Assembly: GCA_036365455.1 (NCBI GenBank)
Contig: JAWQUS010000025.1
Span: 24,092,001-24,156,000 of the forward strand
Length of the DNA: 64,000 nucleotides
Source: Macrosoma leucophasiata
Lineage: Eukaryota; Arthropoda; Insecta; Lepidoptera; Hedylidae
Reading direction: 5' to 3'
The first letter of the stretch is position 1, and every line of letters begins with the position of its first letter. The notes under the pieces were generated by a model. That model was not told the DNA's origin. It saw nothing but the letters and a program-made list of their open reading frames with translations, and searched no databases. A program made the translations under genes and the position numbers. Shown here piece after piece: positions 21,503-32,500 of the stretch.

Positions 21503-22140
21503 TCTTTCCGTGCCTCTTCCCATTATTTGGGATCGGCCCTCCTCGTTCTCATGCGCAAGGTCAGTCGATCCTGGGTTGTCTCGTCATTCAAATGGGTCTG
21601 TTTCAAGTCCTTAGATATAGTGGACCACCATGTAGCAAGCGGGCGACCTCTGCCTCTCATTTTATCTGGAAGTGCGAGGGCTTTCTTCGCGACATGGTTT
21701 TCGTCGCGTCTCATGACATGCCCATACCATCGCTGGCGCGACTCTTTGACCTTTTTTTAGCGATGGGGGCGACCTTGTAGCTTCCTCTGATGTGTTTGTT
21801 ACGCACTTTATCGATTTTGGTTACGCCGGCCGCCCATCTTAGCATCTTCATCTCATTGACAGTTTCTGTTCATGCGCTTTTTTGATGGCCCAACATTCAG
21901 CGCCGTAGACCATGGCAGGCCTCACAGCTGTTTTGTACACCTTTCCTTTGGTCTTTATCGACATACGACGGTCACAGAGCACACCCGTGAGCGCCCTCCA
22001 CCTCTGCCATGCTACGTTTACCCTGTGTGTGACGTTCATTTGCGTCTGCTGACAGGACTGAGTCCAGATATTTGAAGTGGCTTATTCTCGGTACTGCATG
22101 TCCATCGATGTTGATTGTGGATGATGTGGATGCAATCTCA
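21503..22140 (-). pseudogene. Old RTE-like ORF2 C-terminal relic
   Basis: Minus strand. The upstream part reads NVTHRVNVAWQRWRALTGVL, KTAVRPAMVYGAECW (the typical AxLYGxExW region), then MKMLRWAAGVTKIDKVRNK. After frame changes it reads MRRDENHVAKKALALP, RGRGRPLATWWSTISKDLK and a stop near 21523. The pieces lie in at least two frames, so it is dead. A short aagaag-rich tail follows at about 21490-21510. It is a different, older RTE lineage from the plus-strand insertion next to it. Confidence 0.75.
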
Positions 22141-22743
22141 AATGGTTCGTCGGAAACTATAAAACGTTATATATTTGACTTAAAAATAGAATATTTATAT
22201 GTTGAAGCGAAGACTGTTATCAGGTTAAACTTTGGGAGATGCGTACAGAAGTGAATTTAGTCGGAGCGCAGAAGCCGCACAATTTTCATGATCGTGAGGA
22301 CTGGGTCTATTCACACTGCATATAATAATATTATGTTACGAATACATAAGTCGAAAATATATTTTGTCCATAATAATATTCTTAGCAGTTCATTGGAATG
22401 TTACGTTTTTTAGGCTTTGCCTTGCGTTTTTCAGAGGACGGAACTTTATTTTTATACTTGAAATGAAATAATAATTTTGAGACAAGTTTCCTTTTGGAAG
22501 TTATAACTTATTCAGTTAATCATTGTTGTTGTTCCTTAGTTTTAGTTGAATCCAGGCATTCCATGTGAATGCCTAAATTCATTTTAGGATTAATATACGA
22601 AAGAAAAATCCGTAAGACTAGTTGTATTCAAGTAGCTCGTAACCTACTTAGGAAAACATCATATAATATGTCCATTAATTCGAGACAGGATTTGTCGCTC
22701 TGTCTCTGTAACGCTAATTTAGGAAGAAATCTAACTCGAATAT
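22141..22743. other. AT-rich DNA, nothing recognised
   Basis: The segment gagcgcagaagccgcacaattttc at 22264 also occurs near 19612 just before the minus-strand A fragment, so some of this is an unclassified repeat. No gene seen. Confidence 0.4.
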
Positions 22744-23195
22744 TACTGGTGGTAGAGTTCCAAATGTACAAGCTCGAGGGCGTAGACACCACCGCATTAC
22801 CTAACCTATCTGCCGCTAAATGGTAGTGTTCAGCACTGTTGTAATCCGGTTAGATGGTAATGTTTGATCCCGAAATTACTATCACAGAGACATGACACAG
22901 ATTTCCGGCACAGAGGCATGACACCTTAGGTCTCAGGGGTGGCAACGCATCTGTATTTTGTCCTCTGGTTTTTATGTAAATGTCTATAAGTCATATATAT
23001 ATTCCGGTTAGATGGTAATGTATGACCCCGTAATAACTATCACAGAGACATAACACCTTGGGTCTCAGGTGTTAGGTTAAGGTGACAACGCATCTGCGTT
23101 TGTCTCTGGTCTTCGTGTTGGTGTCAAAAGGCTGCAGTCATCACTTAACATCAATGTGCAGTGTATACTTGTTTTTCACTGTCCTTACATTAAAA
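22744..23195 (+). mobile_element. Two family A copies, second subfamily, in tandem
   Basis: First copy 22744-22993 is headed actggtggtagagttcc and breaks off after gtctataagtc. A second, 5'-truncated copy (ttccggttagatggtaatg, about 22996) continues to the CR1-type tail and ttacattaaaat. Confidence 0.7.
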
Positions 23196-23707
23196 TAATT
23201 TAAAAGAAAAACATAAAAATATATGCCCAGTAATGCGAGTTAACCTCACCCACTTGCAAAGTTCCATGCTCAGCGTGCAGGCAGGAATTAGTGTTTTCAT
23301 TCCATTACCGGGGGATTATACAATTATCTGAATACGTTCACATCAGATTTTAATGATACGCTGTGTTGTAGGCGTTTTAGTTCGTGGAGATAGTTTCTGA
23401 ATCTATAATCATTAGTTTGTGTATATGATGATGGTTTGTAATTATGGTGATTACAATTTGTTGTTGTTTATGAATTAGATATTGTTAATTTATTTTTATG
23501 TAACTAAGTATATTTGAAAAAAAAAAGAATATCAATTGTTTAACGGTAGGCATGTTGAAAAAGAAATTACACACCATTCATTGTCATGGTATAATGTTAT
23601 GGTTTCCATAATTTTATTATCGTAACATCTGAACTTGCATTTACCTCCTATATTCTAGTAAATAAATTATTTGATTTCATTTGCTAAATACAATAACATG
23701 TGAATAC
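23196..23707. other. AT-rich DNA, nothing recognised
   Basis: No ORF or repeat end noted. Confidence 0.4.
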
Positions 23708-23830
23708 TAGCTGTTCCCGCGACTTCGTCCGCGTATCAACAAAATTATTGTTCACTAGCTGTGCCCGCAACTTCGTTCGCGTGGAATAGTGGCTTTGGGC
23801 AGCATTTTTGGGGTCAGAAATGTTGGGACC
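23708..23830 (+). repeat. Two family D heads in direct orientation
   Basis: actagctgttcccgcgactt (23708) and actagctgtgcccgcaactt (about 23754) start two nested heads. The second leads into a body (tggctttgggcagcattttt) that runs straight into the minisatellite. Confidence 0.65.
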
Positions 23831-23831
23831 T

Positions 23832-24855
23832 TAAGCGTCGGGACGCTGGGCGTCGGGACGCTCGACGTCGAGACGCTGAACGTCGAGACACTCGACGTCG
23901 GGACGCTGAGAATCGGGATCGGCGTCGGGACGCTGGGCGTCGGAACGCTTGACGTCGGGACGCTCGACGTCGGGACGTTGGGCGTCGGGACGTTGGGCGT
24001 CGGGTCGTTGGGCGTCGGGACGCTCGACGTCGGGACGCTGGGTGTCGGGACGCTGGGTGTCGGGACGCTGGGCGTCGGGACGCTGGGCGTCGGGACTCTG
24101 GGCGTCGGGACGCTGGACGTCGGGACGCTGGGTGTCGGGACGCTGGGCGTCGGGACGCTGGGCGTCGGGACTCTGGGCGTCGGGATGCTGGGTATCGGGA
24201 CGCTGGGCGTCGGGACGCTGAGCATCGGGATGGGCGTCGGGACGCCGGACGTCGGAACGCTTGACGTCGGGACGCTCGACGTCGAGACGCTGGGCGTCGG
24301 GACTCTGGACGTCGGAACGTTGGGCGTCGGGACGCTGGGCGTGCGGACGCTGGGCGTCGGGACGCTGGGCGTCGGGACGCTGGGCATCGGGACGCTGGGC
24401 GTCGGGACGCAGAGCGTCGGGACGCTGGGCGTCGGGACGCTGGGCGTCGGGACGCTGGTCGTCGGGACGCGGGCATCGGGACGCTGGGCGTCGGGACGCT
24501 GGGCGTCGGGACGTTGGGCGTCGGGACGTTGGGCGTCGGGACGCTTGACATCGGGACGCTGGGCGTCGGGACGGTGGGCGTAAAGACGCTGGGCGTCGGG
24601 ACGCTGGGCGTCGGGACGCCGGGCGTCGGGACGCAGGCGTCGGGACGCTGGGCGTCGGGACGTTGGGCGTCGGGACGTTGGGCGTCGGGACGCTGGGCGT
24701 CGGGACGCTGAGCGTCGGGACGCGGGCGTCGGGACGCTGGGCGTCGGGATGTTGAGCGTCGGGACGTTGGGCGTCGGGACGTTGGGCGTCGGGACGCTTG
24801 ACATCGGGACGCTGGGCGTCGGGGCGCTGGGCGTCGGGACGCTGGGCGTCGGGAA
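23832..24855. repeat. GC-rich minisatellite, ~15 bp unit
   Basis: About 1 kb of units of the type cgtcgggacgctggg (15 bp), with variant units containing cgacgtcgagacgc, gttgggcg, shorter 12-13 bp units and catcggg. Higher-order structure is visible: the block starting cgcgggcatcggg at 24468 recurs at 24721, an exact 253 bp offset also seen for gcttgacatcggg (24541 and 24794). Another block (ggaacgcttgacgtcgggac) occurs near 23940 and 24254. Because the unit is a multiple of three and lacks stops in most frames, long ORFs open on both strands (GTLGV, ASGRW, VPTPS repeats); these are composition artefacts. Confidence 0.95.
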
Positions 24856-25490
24856 AAACGTTTTCTCTTTGCCCCCTTGGACTTCTTTATATTTTCATTT
24901 TCTTATTTTTAGTTATTAATTTTGACTATATAGCGGTAACAGAAATATATAATTTGTGAAAATGTTAGCTTTCCAGCTATCACTGTTTATGAGATAGGAA
25001 CAGCCTGGTGACAGACAGACGGATGGACGGACAGATAGACAGACAGACAGTGGAGAATAAATAATCCGTAGGGTCCGTTTTTACCTTCTAGGTACGAAAC
25101 CCCCTAAAAGATAGAAGATAGATACAGAAAAGTTAAAAATATTCGACATGATTCCTTAAATTGTAATATTTTTTTTATTTCTGAACCGATTGACAGGAAA
25201 CAAACAAATAATGTTTAGTAAAACTGCAATCCGGATAAGTCACTTCTGAAATTAGCGTGCACAAACACACAGACAAACAGTCATTTTTCCGGTATAAAAA
25301 GTAATCAGTGTTGTGCGCCAAAGGTGAAAGTATAATTGTATCAAGTTTCATCGTAATCGGACCATTTAATTTTGTGTGATGCTTGAACAAACAGACAGAC
25401 AGACAAAAATTTTTCTAAATGGTTTTTTTTTTTAATATTTTTAATGTACAGAATTCACACTTCTACAGTTTTATTATAAGTATAGATTAT
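24856..25490 (+). repeat. Family F repeat, right part
   Basis: Matches 37600-38236 in order: ttagttattaattttg, agctatcactgtttatgag, (gacagaca)n, ccgtagggtccgtttttacc, gtgttgtgcgccaaagg, ttcatcgtaatcgg, gatgcttgaacaaacagac and the end tataagtataga. Together with the D head at 23754 it forms one element expanded by the minisatellite. Confidence 0.65.
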
Positions 25491-25543
25491 CTACGCGCAC
25501 GAAGTCGTGGATAACTCCAGTATAATATATAGTTCATAAATAA

Positions 25544-25612
25544 AAGTAGCCTGCGCCAATCCACACGCCAAGCATGGCTATTACGGCATATTCTCCCATA
25601 AATGACACACTA
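25544..25612 (+). repeat. Family I core fragment
   Basis: gcgccaatccacacgccaag followed by tattacggcatattctccc, as in the copy at 55833. Confidence 0.5.
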
Positions 25613-25674
25613 ACCTCGTGTATCATCTTTGGAGAAAAGCTTTTGTCAAGCAGGGACATCTTTTTGCTAAAATG

Positions 25675-25836
25675 ATTTTTTTAATGTAATGGAAGTGGCA
25701 AACAATCATGCAATTCACATTGATGTTAAGTGATGACTGCAGCCTATAGACCCACACAAAGACCAAGGTCAAAATGCAGATGCGTTACCACTCCTGAGGC
25801 CCAAGGTGTTATGCCTCTGTGCCGGATATTACGGGG
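25675..25836 (-). mobile_element. Family A 3' half, minus
   Basis: ttttttaatgtaatggaagtgg to ctgtgccggatattacgg; 5' part missing. Confidence 0.75.
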
Positions 25837-26234
25837 GGAATCAGTTAAGACTCTATTTTGAGAACGAAACAAACTCAACCGTACTATTAAAAGACCTTTA
25901 GTTTTAATTTTCTTTATGTTTAAAGAAGTCCATGAGCACAAACATGAAATACTCTCATTTGGCCACAGGAAAAATAAACGCTAGTAAAAGTAACCTTATG
26001 ACTCTTATTTACGCTTCATAAAAATGTCCTTTATAGAGCCTCATATAGTCTTCCCACAATGTTAGTCGGGAAATTATATTTTCTTTCCATTAGCTACGTT
26101 ACTGTAATGCAGTCGTTCTTTTTACATTCTTGTGGGTGAACTAATTTTTGTTTGACGCAGTTGTTGAATACTTTTTGGATTATTTCCATTACTAATGTTT
26201 TTATTTAATTTCTTGTCTTACTTGACTTAACGTC
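25837..26234. other. AT-rich DNA, nothing recognised
   Basis: No gene, repeat end or RNA feature seen. Confidence 0.4.
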
Positions 26235-26650
26235 CTATTTCCCCTGGGTGGGGCATAGGGCGTCCACAATACTCCCACATCGCGATCTATCTTGGGTTGC
26301 GCACTTCACCTCGGACCAAATCAGCCTGATAGTATTAATTTCTGCCGCTACTGAACGTCTCCAAGTGTATTTGGGATGGCTACGTTTCCTCTTCCCCTGT
26401 GGAGTCCATTCTAGAGCTTGTCTAGTATGTGGTCGGGAGGTCTTCTGAGAGTGTAACCAATCCATGTCCATTTGCGGAGTCTGATTTGCGGACCGATCGT
26501 GGTTTCGCGACAAACATTCCATAGGTCTTCATTGGAGATATTTTCTTGCCAGAAGATGCCCAGGATATGTAGTAGGCATCTGTTTATCGACCTGAAATCG
26601 CCGCGTGATGTCTTGGGTTACCTTCCATGTCTCGCACCCATAAAGCAATA
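26235..26650 (-). pseudogene. RTE-like ORF2 C-terminal relic
   Basis: The minus strand encodes, near its end, WLHSQKTSRPHTRQALEWTP, KRKRSHPKYTWRRSVAAEIN and WSEVKCATQDRSRCGSIVDA followed by LCPTQGK and a stop near 26235. This is the usual C-terminus of a common animal RTE lineage (WxGHxLRK...ALxWxPxGKRKRGRPxxTWRR). The preceding region (26523-26650) continues the same relic in another frame. Not functional. Confidence 0.8.
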
Positions 26651-26892
26651 CAATTTGGACATTGACATGACATGTTTCATTTCTATTTGTATGAAATTAT
26701 TATATTACCAATAATCCCGACGAACTTCGTTTCGTCTTGATTAAAAGTGGAGATACTAATACAGCGATTAAGAAATGGCGGAATGGTATGGGTCGAAATT
26801 TAAATAAAGAATAATATTTTTGTATATAAGAAAGACTGGTAGAATAAACAATTAATATTTCCAATACAAAAATAGAAAAGAACTCCGGTAGA

Positions 26893-27050
26893 AATGTTAT
26901 CAAAACATCGAAGGTTTCAATCTGACTCTGGACAAATCATCTCAATACAAAAACCGGCCAAGTGTGAATTTTAATAATTTATGTCAGATGATTTCGAAGT
27001 TGGGTTCGGCGCACAGACACTTGGTTGTCGTAAATCTGGCACTGAATTTT
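26893..27050 (+). repeat. Direct repeat, left copy
   Basis: About 155 bp (acatcgaaggtttcaatctg, ccggccaagtgtgaatttta, gttcggcgcacag) repeated at 27579-27734 in the same orientation. Confidence 0.8.
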
Positions 27051-27578
27051 TGTACTGAATTGATTTTTTGTAGTTTTGTTTTACGATTGATGATTTATGC
27101 TTCTTAATACAGTTATTGCCTTTTAGCATCGTTGCATTTAGGGTATTGTAATTTGGATATTTATCTGACCATTTATGTACTTAAAGTACATAATTGTCGT
27201 CCCAACACAATTAATTGTCAAACAAAAATGTTGTTTACGAATATTTTTTATAAAATTATATTTCTCATGTGCGACAAGGCATTTTTTGCAGTCAACTGTA
27301 ATGTAAGGAAGGTGGACTTTTGTAGGATGATACTCCAAACTTAATTCAGCTCCAAATACAAACAACAATTTTCGTCACGGTTTTCGATTAAAAAAGCCTC
27401 AGGTGGCTGACTGATGCTTAGCGTTAATGCAGATATGAAGATTCTGCGATTTTCACTTACTTTGATTTCTTGGTAAGCTGCCACAAATAGAAATGCTTAC
27501 ACAGTAAAATGAGAAATGACTCTGTATACATGTAGAAAAAAAAAAACTTTGCAATCAAGAAAACCGTGAACAACTCAA
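27051..27578. other. AT-rich spacer between direct repeats
   Basis: ORFs at 27132-27344 and its antisense have no recognisable domain. Confidence 0.4.
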
Positions 27579-27734
27579 ATGTGATTAAAATATCGAAGGT
27601 TTTAATCTGGCTCTATACAAATCTTCTGAGTACAAGAACCGGCCAAGTGTGAATTTTAATAATTTATGTCAGGTTATCTCGAAGTTAGGTTCGGCGCACA
27701 GAAAGTTGGTTATCGTAAATCTAGCTTAGATTTG
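27579..27734 (+). repeat. Direct repeat, right copy
   Basis: Matches 26893-27050 at an offset of about 686 bp with scattered substitutions. Confidence 0.8.
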
Positions 27735-27899
27735 GTACTTTCAAGTGGAACCCATTGGAGGTTAGTCTTATTGGTAAAGTTTTTTGATAAATCTTTATGT
27801 TCTTGCACGGTTGGCATTTTTTTTATTATTTATGACTTACATTGTTATAACACATTAAGTTTACTGTCTTCAAGCAAATTTATTGTTTTAAATTATTAC

Positions 27900-28171
27900 T
27901 TTTTTTATACAAGCATGCAGCTTACATTGATGTTAAGTAATGACTGCAGCCTACAGACACCCACACAAATACCAAGGTCAAAATGCAGATGCGTTACCAC
28001 TTCTGAGGCCTAAGGTGTTATTTATGCCTTTGTGCCGGAAATTACAGGGCCGTACATTACCACCTGACCGGAACACGATAGTGCTGAACACTACCATTTA
28101 GCGGCAAGTATATTAGGTAATGCGGTGGTGCCTACGCCCGCGAGCTCCGTCACTGGAGTTCTAACACCAGT
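27900..28171 (-). mobile_element. Family A repeat, near full length, minus
   Basis: Poly(T) then acaagcatgcagcttacatt, through tgccggaaattacagggccg, to ctggagttctaacaccag. Confidence 0.85.
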
Positions 28172-28625
28172 GACATAAGTGATAACAGGCACACAATTCA
28201 CAAGGTAACATTGAAGATCAAATGTTTTGCAATGAAAATTTGGAGGACTCAGAAAGCTTAGCATAATAATATTCAAATCCCAAACACGGTATCAACAGAT
28301 ACTCATATTAAAATAACACCACTGTCCGTTGTTCTGTAAGTACAGAAAGATATTGGGTCAGCCGTTTGGCTTGGGTCCAACGAACAATCTTGTACTCTGC
28401 TCTTTTTTGCAGCCTTTTGCAGCAACAATTTAACAATAAATGGGTCAGTAAGGGATTGCATAACTTATTCTCATTTGTGCGTTTGTTGTCATAGAGCCGT
28501 TAATACCGATGCTTTTTCACACTTTGTGTTGCGCTTTATATTTCGAGTATTTTTAATTGGTAGCTTCAAGGATTCGTTATACAAGGTGCGTTAACTTTTT
28601 TAGACATAAACTTTTTATTTCAAAA
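28172..28625. other. AT-rich DNA, nothing recognised
   Basis: No gene or repeat boundary noted. Confidence 0.4.
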
Positions 28626-28950
28626 CTAGCTGTCCCCACGATTGCGTCCGCGTGAGAATTTATGATTGTTCAGTATCTACCCGAACGAAGTCGTGGGCGA
28701 AGCTAGTATAAAAGTAGCCTAAGTTACTCCTTATTACATCAGCTATCTGCCAGTGAAAGTCCCGTCAAAATCGGTAAAGCCGTTCCCAAGATTAGCCCCG
28801 CCAAACAGACAAACAGGCAGACAGACAAAAATTGTAAAAAATGCTGTTTTGGTATATGTACCGTGTTTACATATATACACATTTAGTAAAACGCGGTTAT
28901 TTTAATATTACAAACAGACACACCAATTTTATTTATTTATATAGATGTAT
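28626..28950 (+). repeat. Family D foldback repeat
   Basis: The first ~100 bp fold back on themselves: ctagctgtccccacgattgc pairs imperfectly with gaagtcgtgggcgaagctag around a loop containing gattgttcagtatctacccg. A body with gtagcctaagttactcc, agtcccgtcaaaatcgg and (acagacag)n follows. Confidence 0.7.
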
Positions 28951-29007
28951 ACATTAACTTTTTAAGGCGTAAGTAATAAATAATGTTTTTGATGTGGTAA
29001 AATGGTA

Positions 29008-29315
29008 ACTGCCTCAGTAGCCTAGTGGTAACAGGCCACTACTACTACGCTGGGGTCCTGGGTTTGATTCCCGGGTCGGGGGATATTAGAGATAACGGTG
29101 TAGAATCCTTTATCTCTGGTTCTATTGAAATTTTTCTATTTTCTGGAAGTTTTGAAGTAGGTACCTCGAAGTTTGGTATTGTGCCCGGAGATGTAAATAG
29201 GCTCGCCACCTATAACATGGGCCAAAACGTAACCGGCGAATAGTGGATGTATGATTGAATGCATACATTTACCTCTGCCTACTCCTTCGGGGATTACAGG
29301 CGTGAAGTTACGTTA
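29008..29315 (+). mobile_element. Family C tRNA-derived SINE
   Basis: Complete copy: actgcctcagtagcctagtgg head, B box gggtttgattcccggg (one change in the consensus), cgtaaccggcgaatagtgg and end ttcggggattacaggcgtg. Confidence 0.85.
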
Positions 29316-29448
29316 AAATGGCTAGTAAGCTTGCAGTTCTCGTCGATCTTCAGTTAGAATTAGGATTCAATTGAAATCTAGTGTCTATCAGCTAATACAG
29401 ATGCGTGGCCGCCGCTGCGCACATTAAGCCTCGAAGCCCACACCGCGC

Positions 29449-29559
29449 CTATAAAGGCATATTGCTAAAGGAAACGGTCCCAAATCTCAGTATACCCTTT
29501 CTAGGCAATATTTGCGTGAAGGTATTCTTATTTCAATAAAATCGTTTTGCTGCACATAA
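29449..29559 (+). repeat. Degenerate ~0.4 kb tandem repeat, split first unit
   Basis: gctaaaggaaacgg...tctcagtataccc...tgcgtgaaggtattc...gttttgctgcacataa matches 35200-35293. The unit resumes at 33969 after the nested SINE and LINE. Confidence 0.75.
29546..29559 (+). repeat. Target site duplication of the family B insertion, left
   Basis: tttgctgcacataa, identical to 33969-33982. It brackets the whole B plus LINE composite. Confidence 0.9.
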
Positions 29560-29574
29560 TAATAATAATAATAA
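29560..29574 (+). repeat. (TAA)n, left of the Dong-like LINE
   Basis: Fifteen bases of pure TAA repeat between the target duplication and the LINE 5' end. The complementary piece is at 33639-33651. Together they are the (ATT)n tail of the B SINE, split by the LINE. Confidence 0.9.
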
Positions 29575-32500
29575 CCTGGCAACCCTGGTACGAATAAGTG
29601 ACATTCCGATTTGCTCCGATTTTATTTAAATTTAATTTTGTAATCAAGGTATTATCACTATTCAAAACCGTAATCAAAAACTTTATATACATGAACACGT
29701 GTCGTGAACAATGATTTAGAGCACAACAAACTCTATATTATCCCAAAACTAGTGATGAAAAAATATGATGACAGACAGTGTAATGACAAATCATGACAAA
29801 AAAACAATTTGTAAAATATATATGTATAAAATTCATAGTGAAATAAATATTCAAAGTTCAGTGAGTCCAATAAACACATAAAATAGAATGATAACAAGGG
29901 CTAGAGCCAGAAATGCACAAGCAGCACACCAACCACCTCCGGACTCGTCGCTGAGCTCCGCCTCGCAGCCGCCGGATGCCGCCCCCAACGCGAGTGCGTC
30001 TCCGGCCGCTGTAGTTGCGTCGAGCTCTAGCGACGAATACTTCTCCCCGGCGCGGTCACCACCACCTGCGCGTCGTCGAGTGAGACCCCGGCCGCCGTCT
30101 AGCTTGGGACCTTGGCGCCAACCGGCTCCGAATAGGGTCCCCGCTGTCGGTGGTAATGTGCCGCGCATGAAATGGACATCGCAAATTAACGAGAACGTCA
30201 TGCGCGCATATTTTGGGGCTACAGAGGGAGGAACCAACCTTACTGCGTATCGTGATCGTATGCTGCTTCTGTTTCAGGCTCTTGAACCAACAATCAACGT
30301 GTCGACCCAACGTCTGTCGGATCAGGTGCGTGTCATTCAGCGTGGTCGCATGCTGGATGACAGTGTACTTGATCGGCTACGCAGTGAGATGCAGGGTTCC
30401 CGCTCAACTCCTGCCCCACCAACACATACGGCACTGACGCAGCAATGTAACATTGTGACTGCGCCGCAACCTGATGATGGGGGGGAAGTAGACCAGGTAA
30501 CCACTGTAAGTTCCCAATATATTGAACAGCTGAGGAGCGCCTTGGAGCATGCTCTTCACGAATATCGGTCCACATTGCCCGCGGACAGGCCACGTTTGCC
30601 CCGTTTGCCTATGCATAAACGGAATGTGGCGCTGGTGTGCGCTCTGGATTCACTGTTACCAGAATACTTCGATAATAGTGAAGATCTCGGTGATACTCAC
30701 TCAGTCCTGTACTGCGCGGCTGCCGCAGCGTGCCGTGTAGCCCGCGTCAAGTTCCCAGACTTTGACGCAGCTGCGCGTCCAAGACCCGCCGTGCCAGCCT
30801 GGCAGTGCCGGATTGAGCGGCGTATCGCCGGGGCCAGAGCGCTCATTGGCAAGCTGCTCTGCTTTAGGACGGGTAATACACGTCCACGAGTGATGCGATT
30901 TGTGAGGCAAGCATTTTCAGGAACGGGAATCAACCCTCAAAATTATTCTGCTCACCTCACAGAGCGCATCGACTTCCTGAAGCAGAAAGTTTACGCATGG
31001 GCAAACCGGATAAGACGCTTTAAAGAACGTGTGGACCGGTATAAACTGAACAGCATGTTCCAAGGTGATCAAAGGAGGGTCTACAGAACGTGGGAGCGAC
31101 CTAATTCGGAAGGGGTTGACCCGAGCCGACCGGATGATGATGCTATGCTCACATTCTGGCGCAACATCTGGTCGGAACCGGTCGCTCACTCCGAAGATGG
31201 TTGGATAGGGGATGTCGAGGGAGCGTGCGAATCAATTCAAGAAATGGATAACATTTTAATTACACAAGAAGATGTAGCCAATGCAGCCCGCCCGATACCG
31301 AACTGGAGATCTCCGGGACCGGACGGGCTGCATAATTTCTGGTTAAAATGGCTAAAAAGTTCGCACGCTCGCTTGGCAACCCAGTTCCAGTCATCTCTGG
31401 AGTCAGGGACGCTCCCTCCGTTTCTTACAACTGGTGCGACCCACCTGCTCCATAAATCAGGTAGTACCGCGGAACCTAAAAACTACAGGCCTATCACATC
31501 CTTGCCAACAGTATATAAACTCCTTACATCAATTCTGAGAGTGAAAATAACTAAACACATCGAAGATTATTCCATCTTGTCTGCCTCTCAGAATGGATGT
31601 AGGAGCGGGTCTCGCGGCACTAAGGAGCTACTCCTCATTGACATGGCAATTAGCCAGCAGGTTCGTCGCAACCGAAAGAGTCTCTCGACTTGCTGGATAG
31701 ATTATAAGAAGGCTTACGACTCCGTACCGCATACATGGCTCATGAGAGTTCTGGAGCTGTATAAAGTAAATACAGTTCTACGTACTTTCCTGGGCTCATG
31801 TATGACGCAATGGAACACGGTCCTTCACTATCCAGGATCTCGGCAGCCCCTGGCGGTCGGTGAACCTGTGAGAATCACCAGGGGTATTTTCCAGGGCGAT
31901 AGTCTGAGCCCCCTATGGTTTTGCCTGGCCTTGAATCCTCTAAGCGCTTTGCTAGAGGCTTCGGGCCTAGGCTATCGGCTACGCAGAGACGGTCGGATGA
32001 TATCTCATCTGTTGTACATGGATGACCTGAAATTATTCGGTTCCAGCAATTCGCAACTGACAGAGCTACTGAAGGTCACTGAAAACTTTAGTAACTCTAT
32101 TAGGATGGAATTTGGAATCGAAAAATGTGCAGTTATGCATGTACGACAAGGGCAGATAATAGAATCCGAGGGAACGAATCCCCCGGGTTCCATTCCGTTC
32201 CGAACCCTCTCTGCTGCCGAGAACTATAAGTACTTGGGTATGTCGGAGGCCTTAGGCATAAACGAGAGCGACATGAGACAGTCGTTGAAGGAACGTTTCT
32301 TTGGTCGCCTGACAAAAGTACTGAAAAGTCTTTTGTCGGGTGGTAATAAGGTGCGTGCCTTCAACGGTTGGGTCATGCCGGTCTTAATGTACTCCTTCGG
32401 CATTCTCAAGTGGACTCAGACCGACCTGGAATCCCTTGACAGGCGAGTCCGCTCTTTGCTGACGGCATACCGGATGCATCACCCACGGTCGTCGGTCATG

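Noticed and set aside
23755..24804. Long ORFs on both strands (VPTPS, ASGRW and GTLGV repeats)
   Set aside because: They are translations of a 15 bp minisatellite whose unit length is a multiple of three; several frames are open on both strands, so there is no evidence for a protein.
23832..24855. Possible CRISPR-like array
   Set aside because: Units are contiguous 15 bp repeats without unique spacers, in a eukaryotic repeat context.
26893..27734. Small LTR retrotransposon bounded by the direct repeats
   Set aside because: No TG...CA termini, primer-binding site or polypurine tract visible; kept only as a direct repeat.
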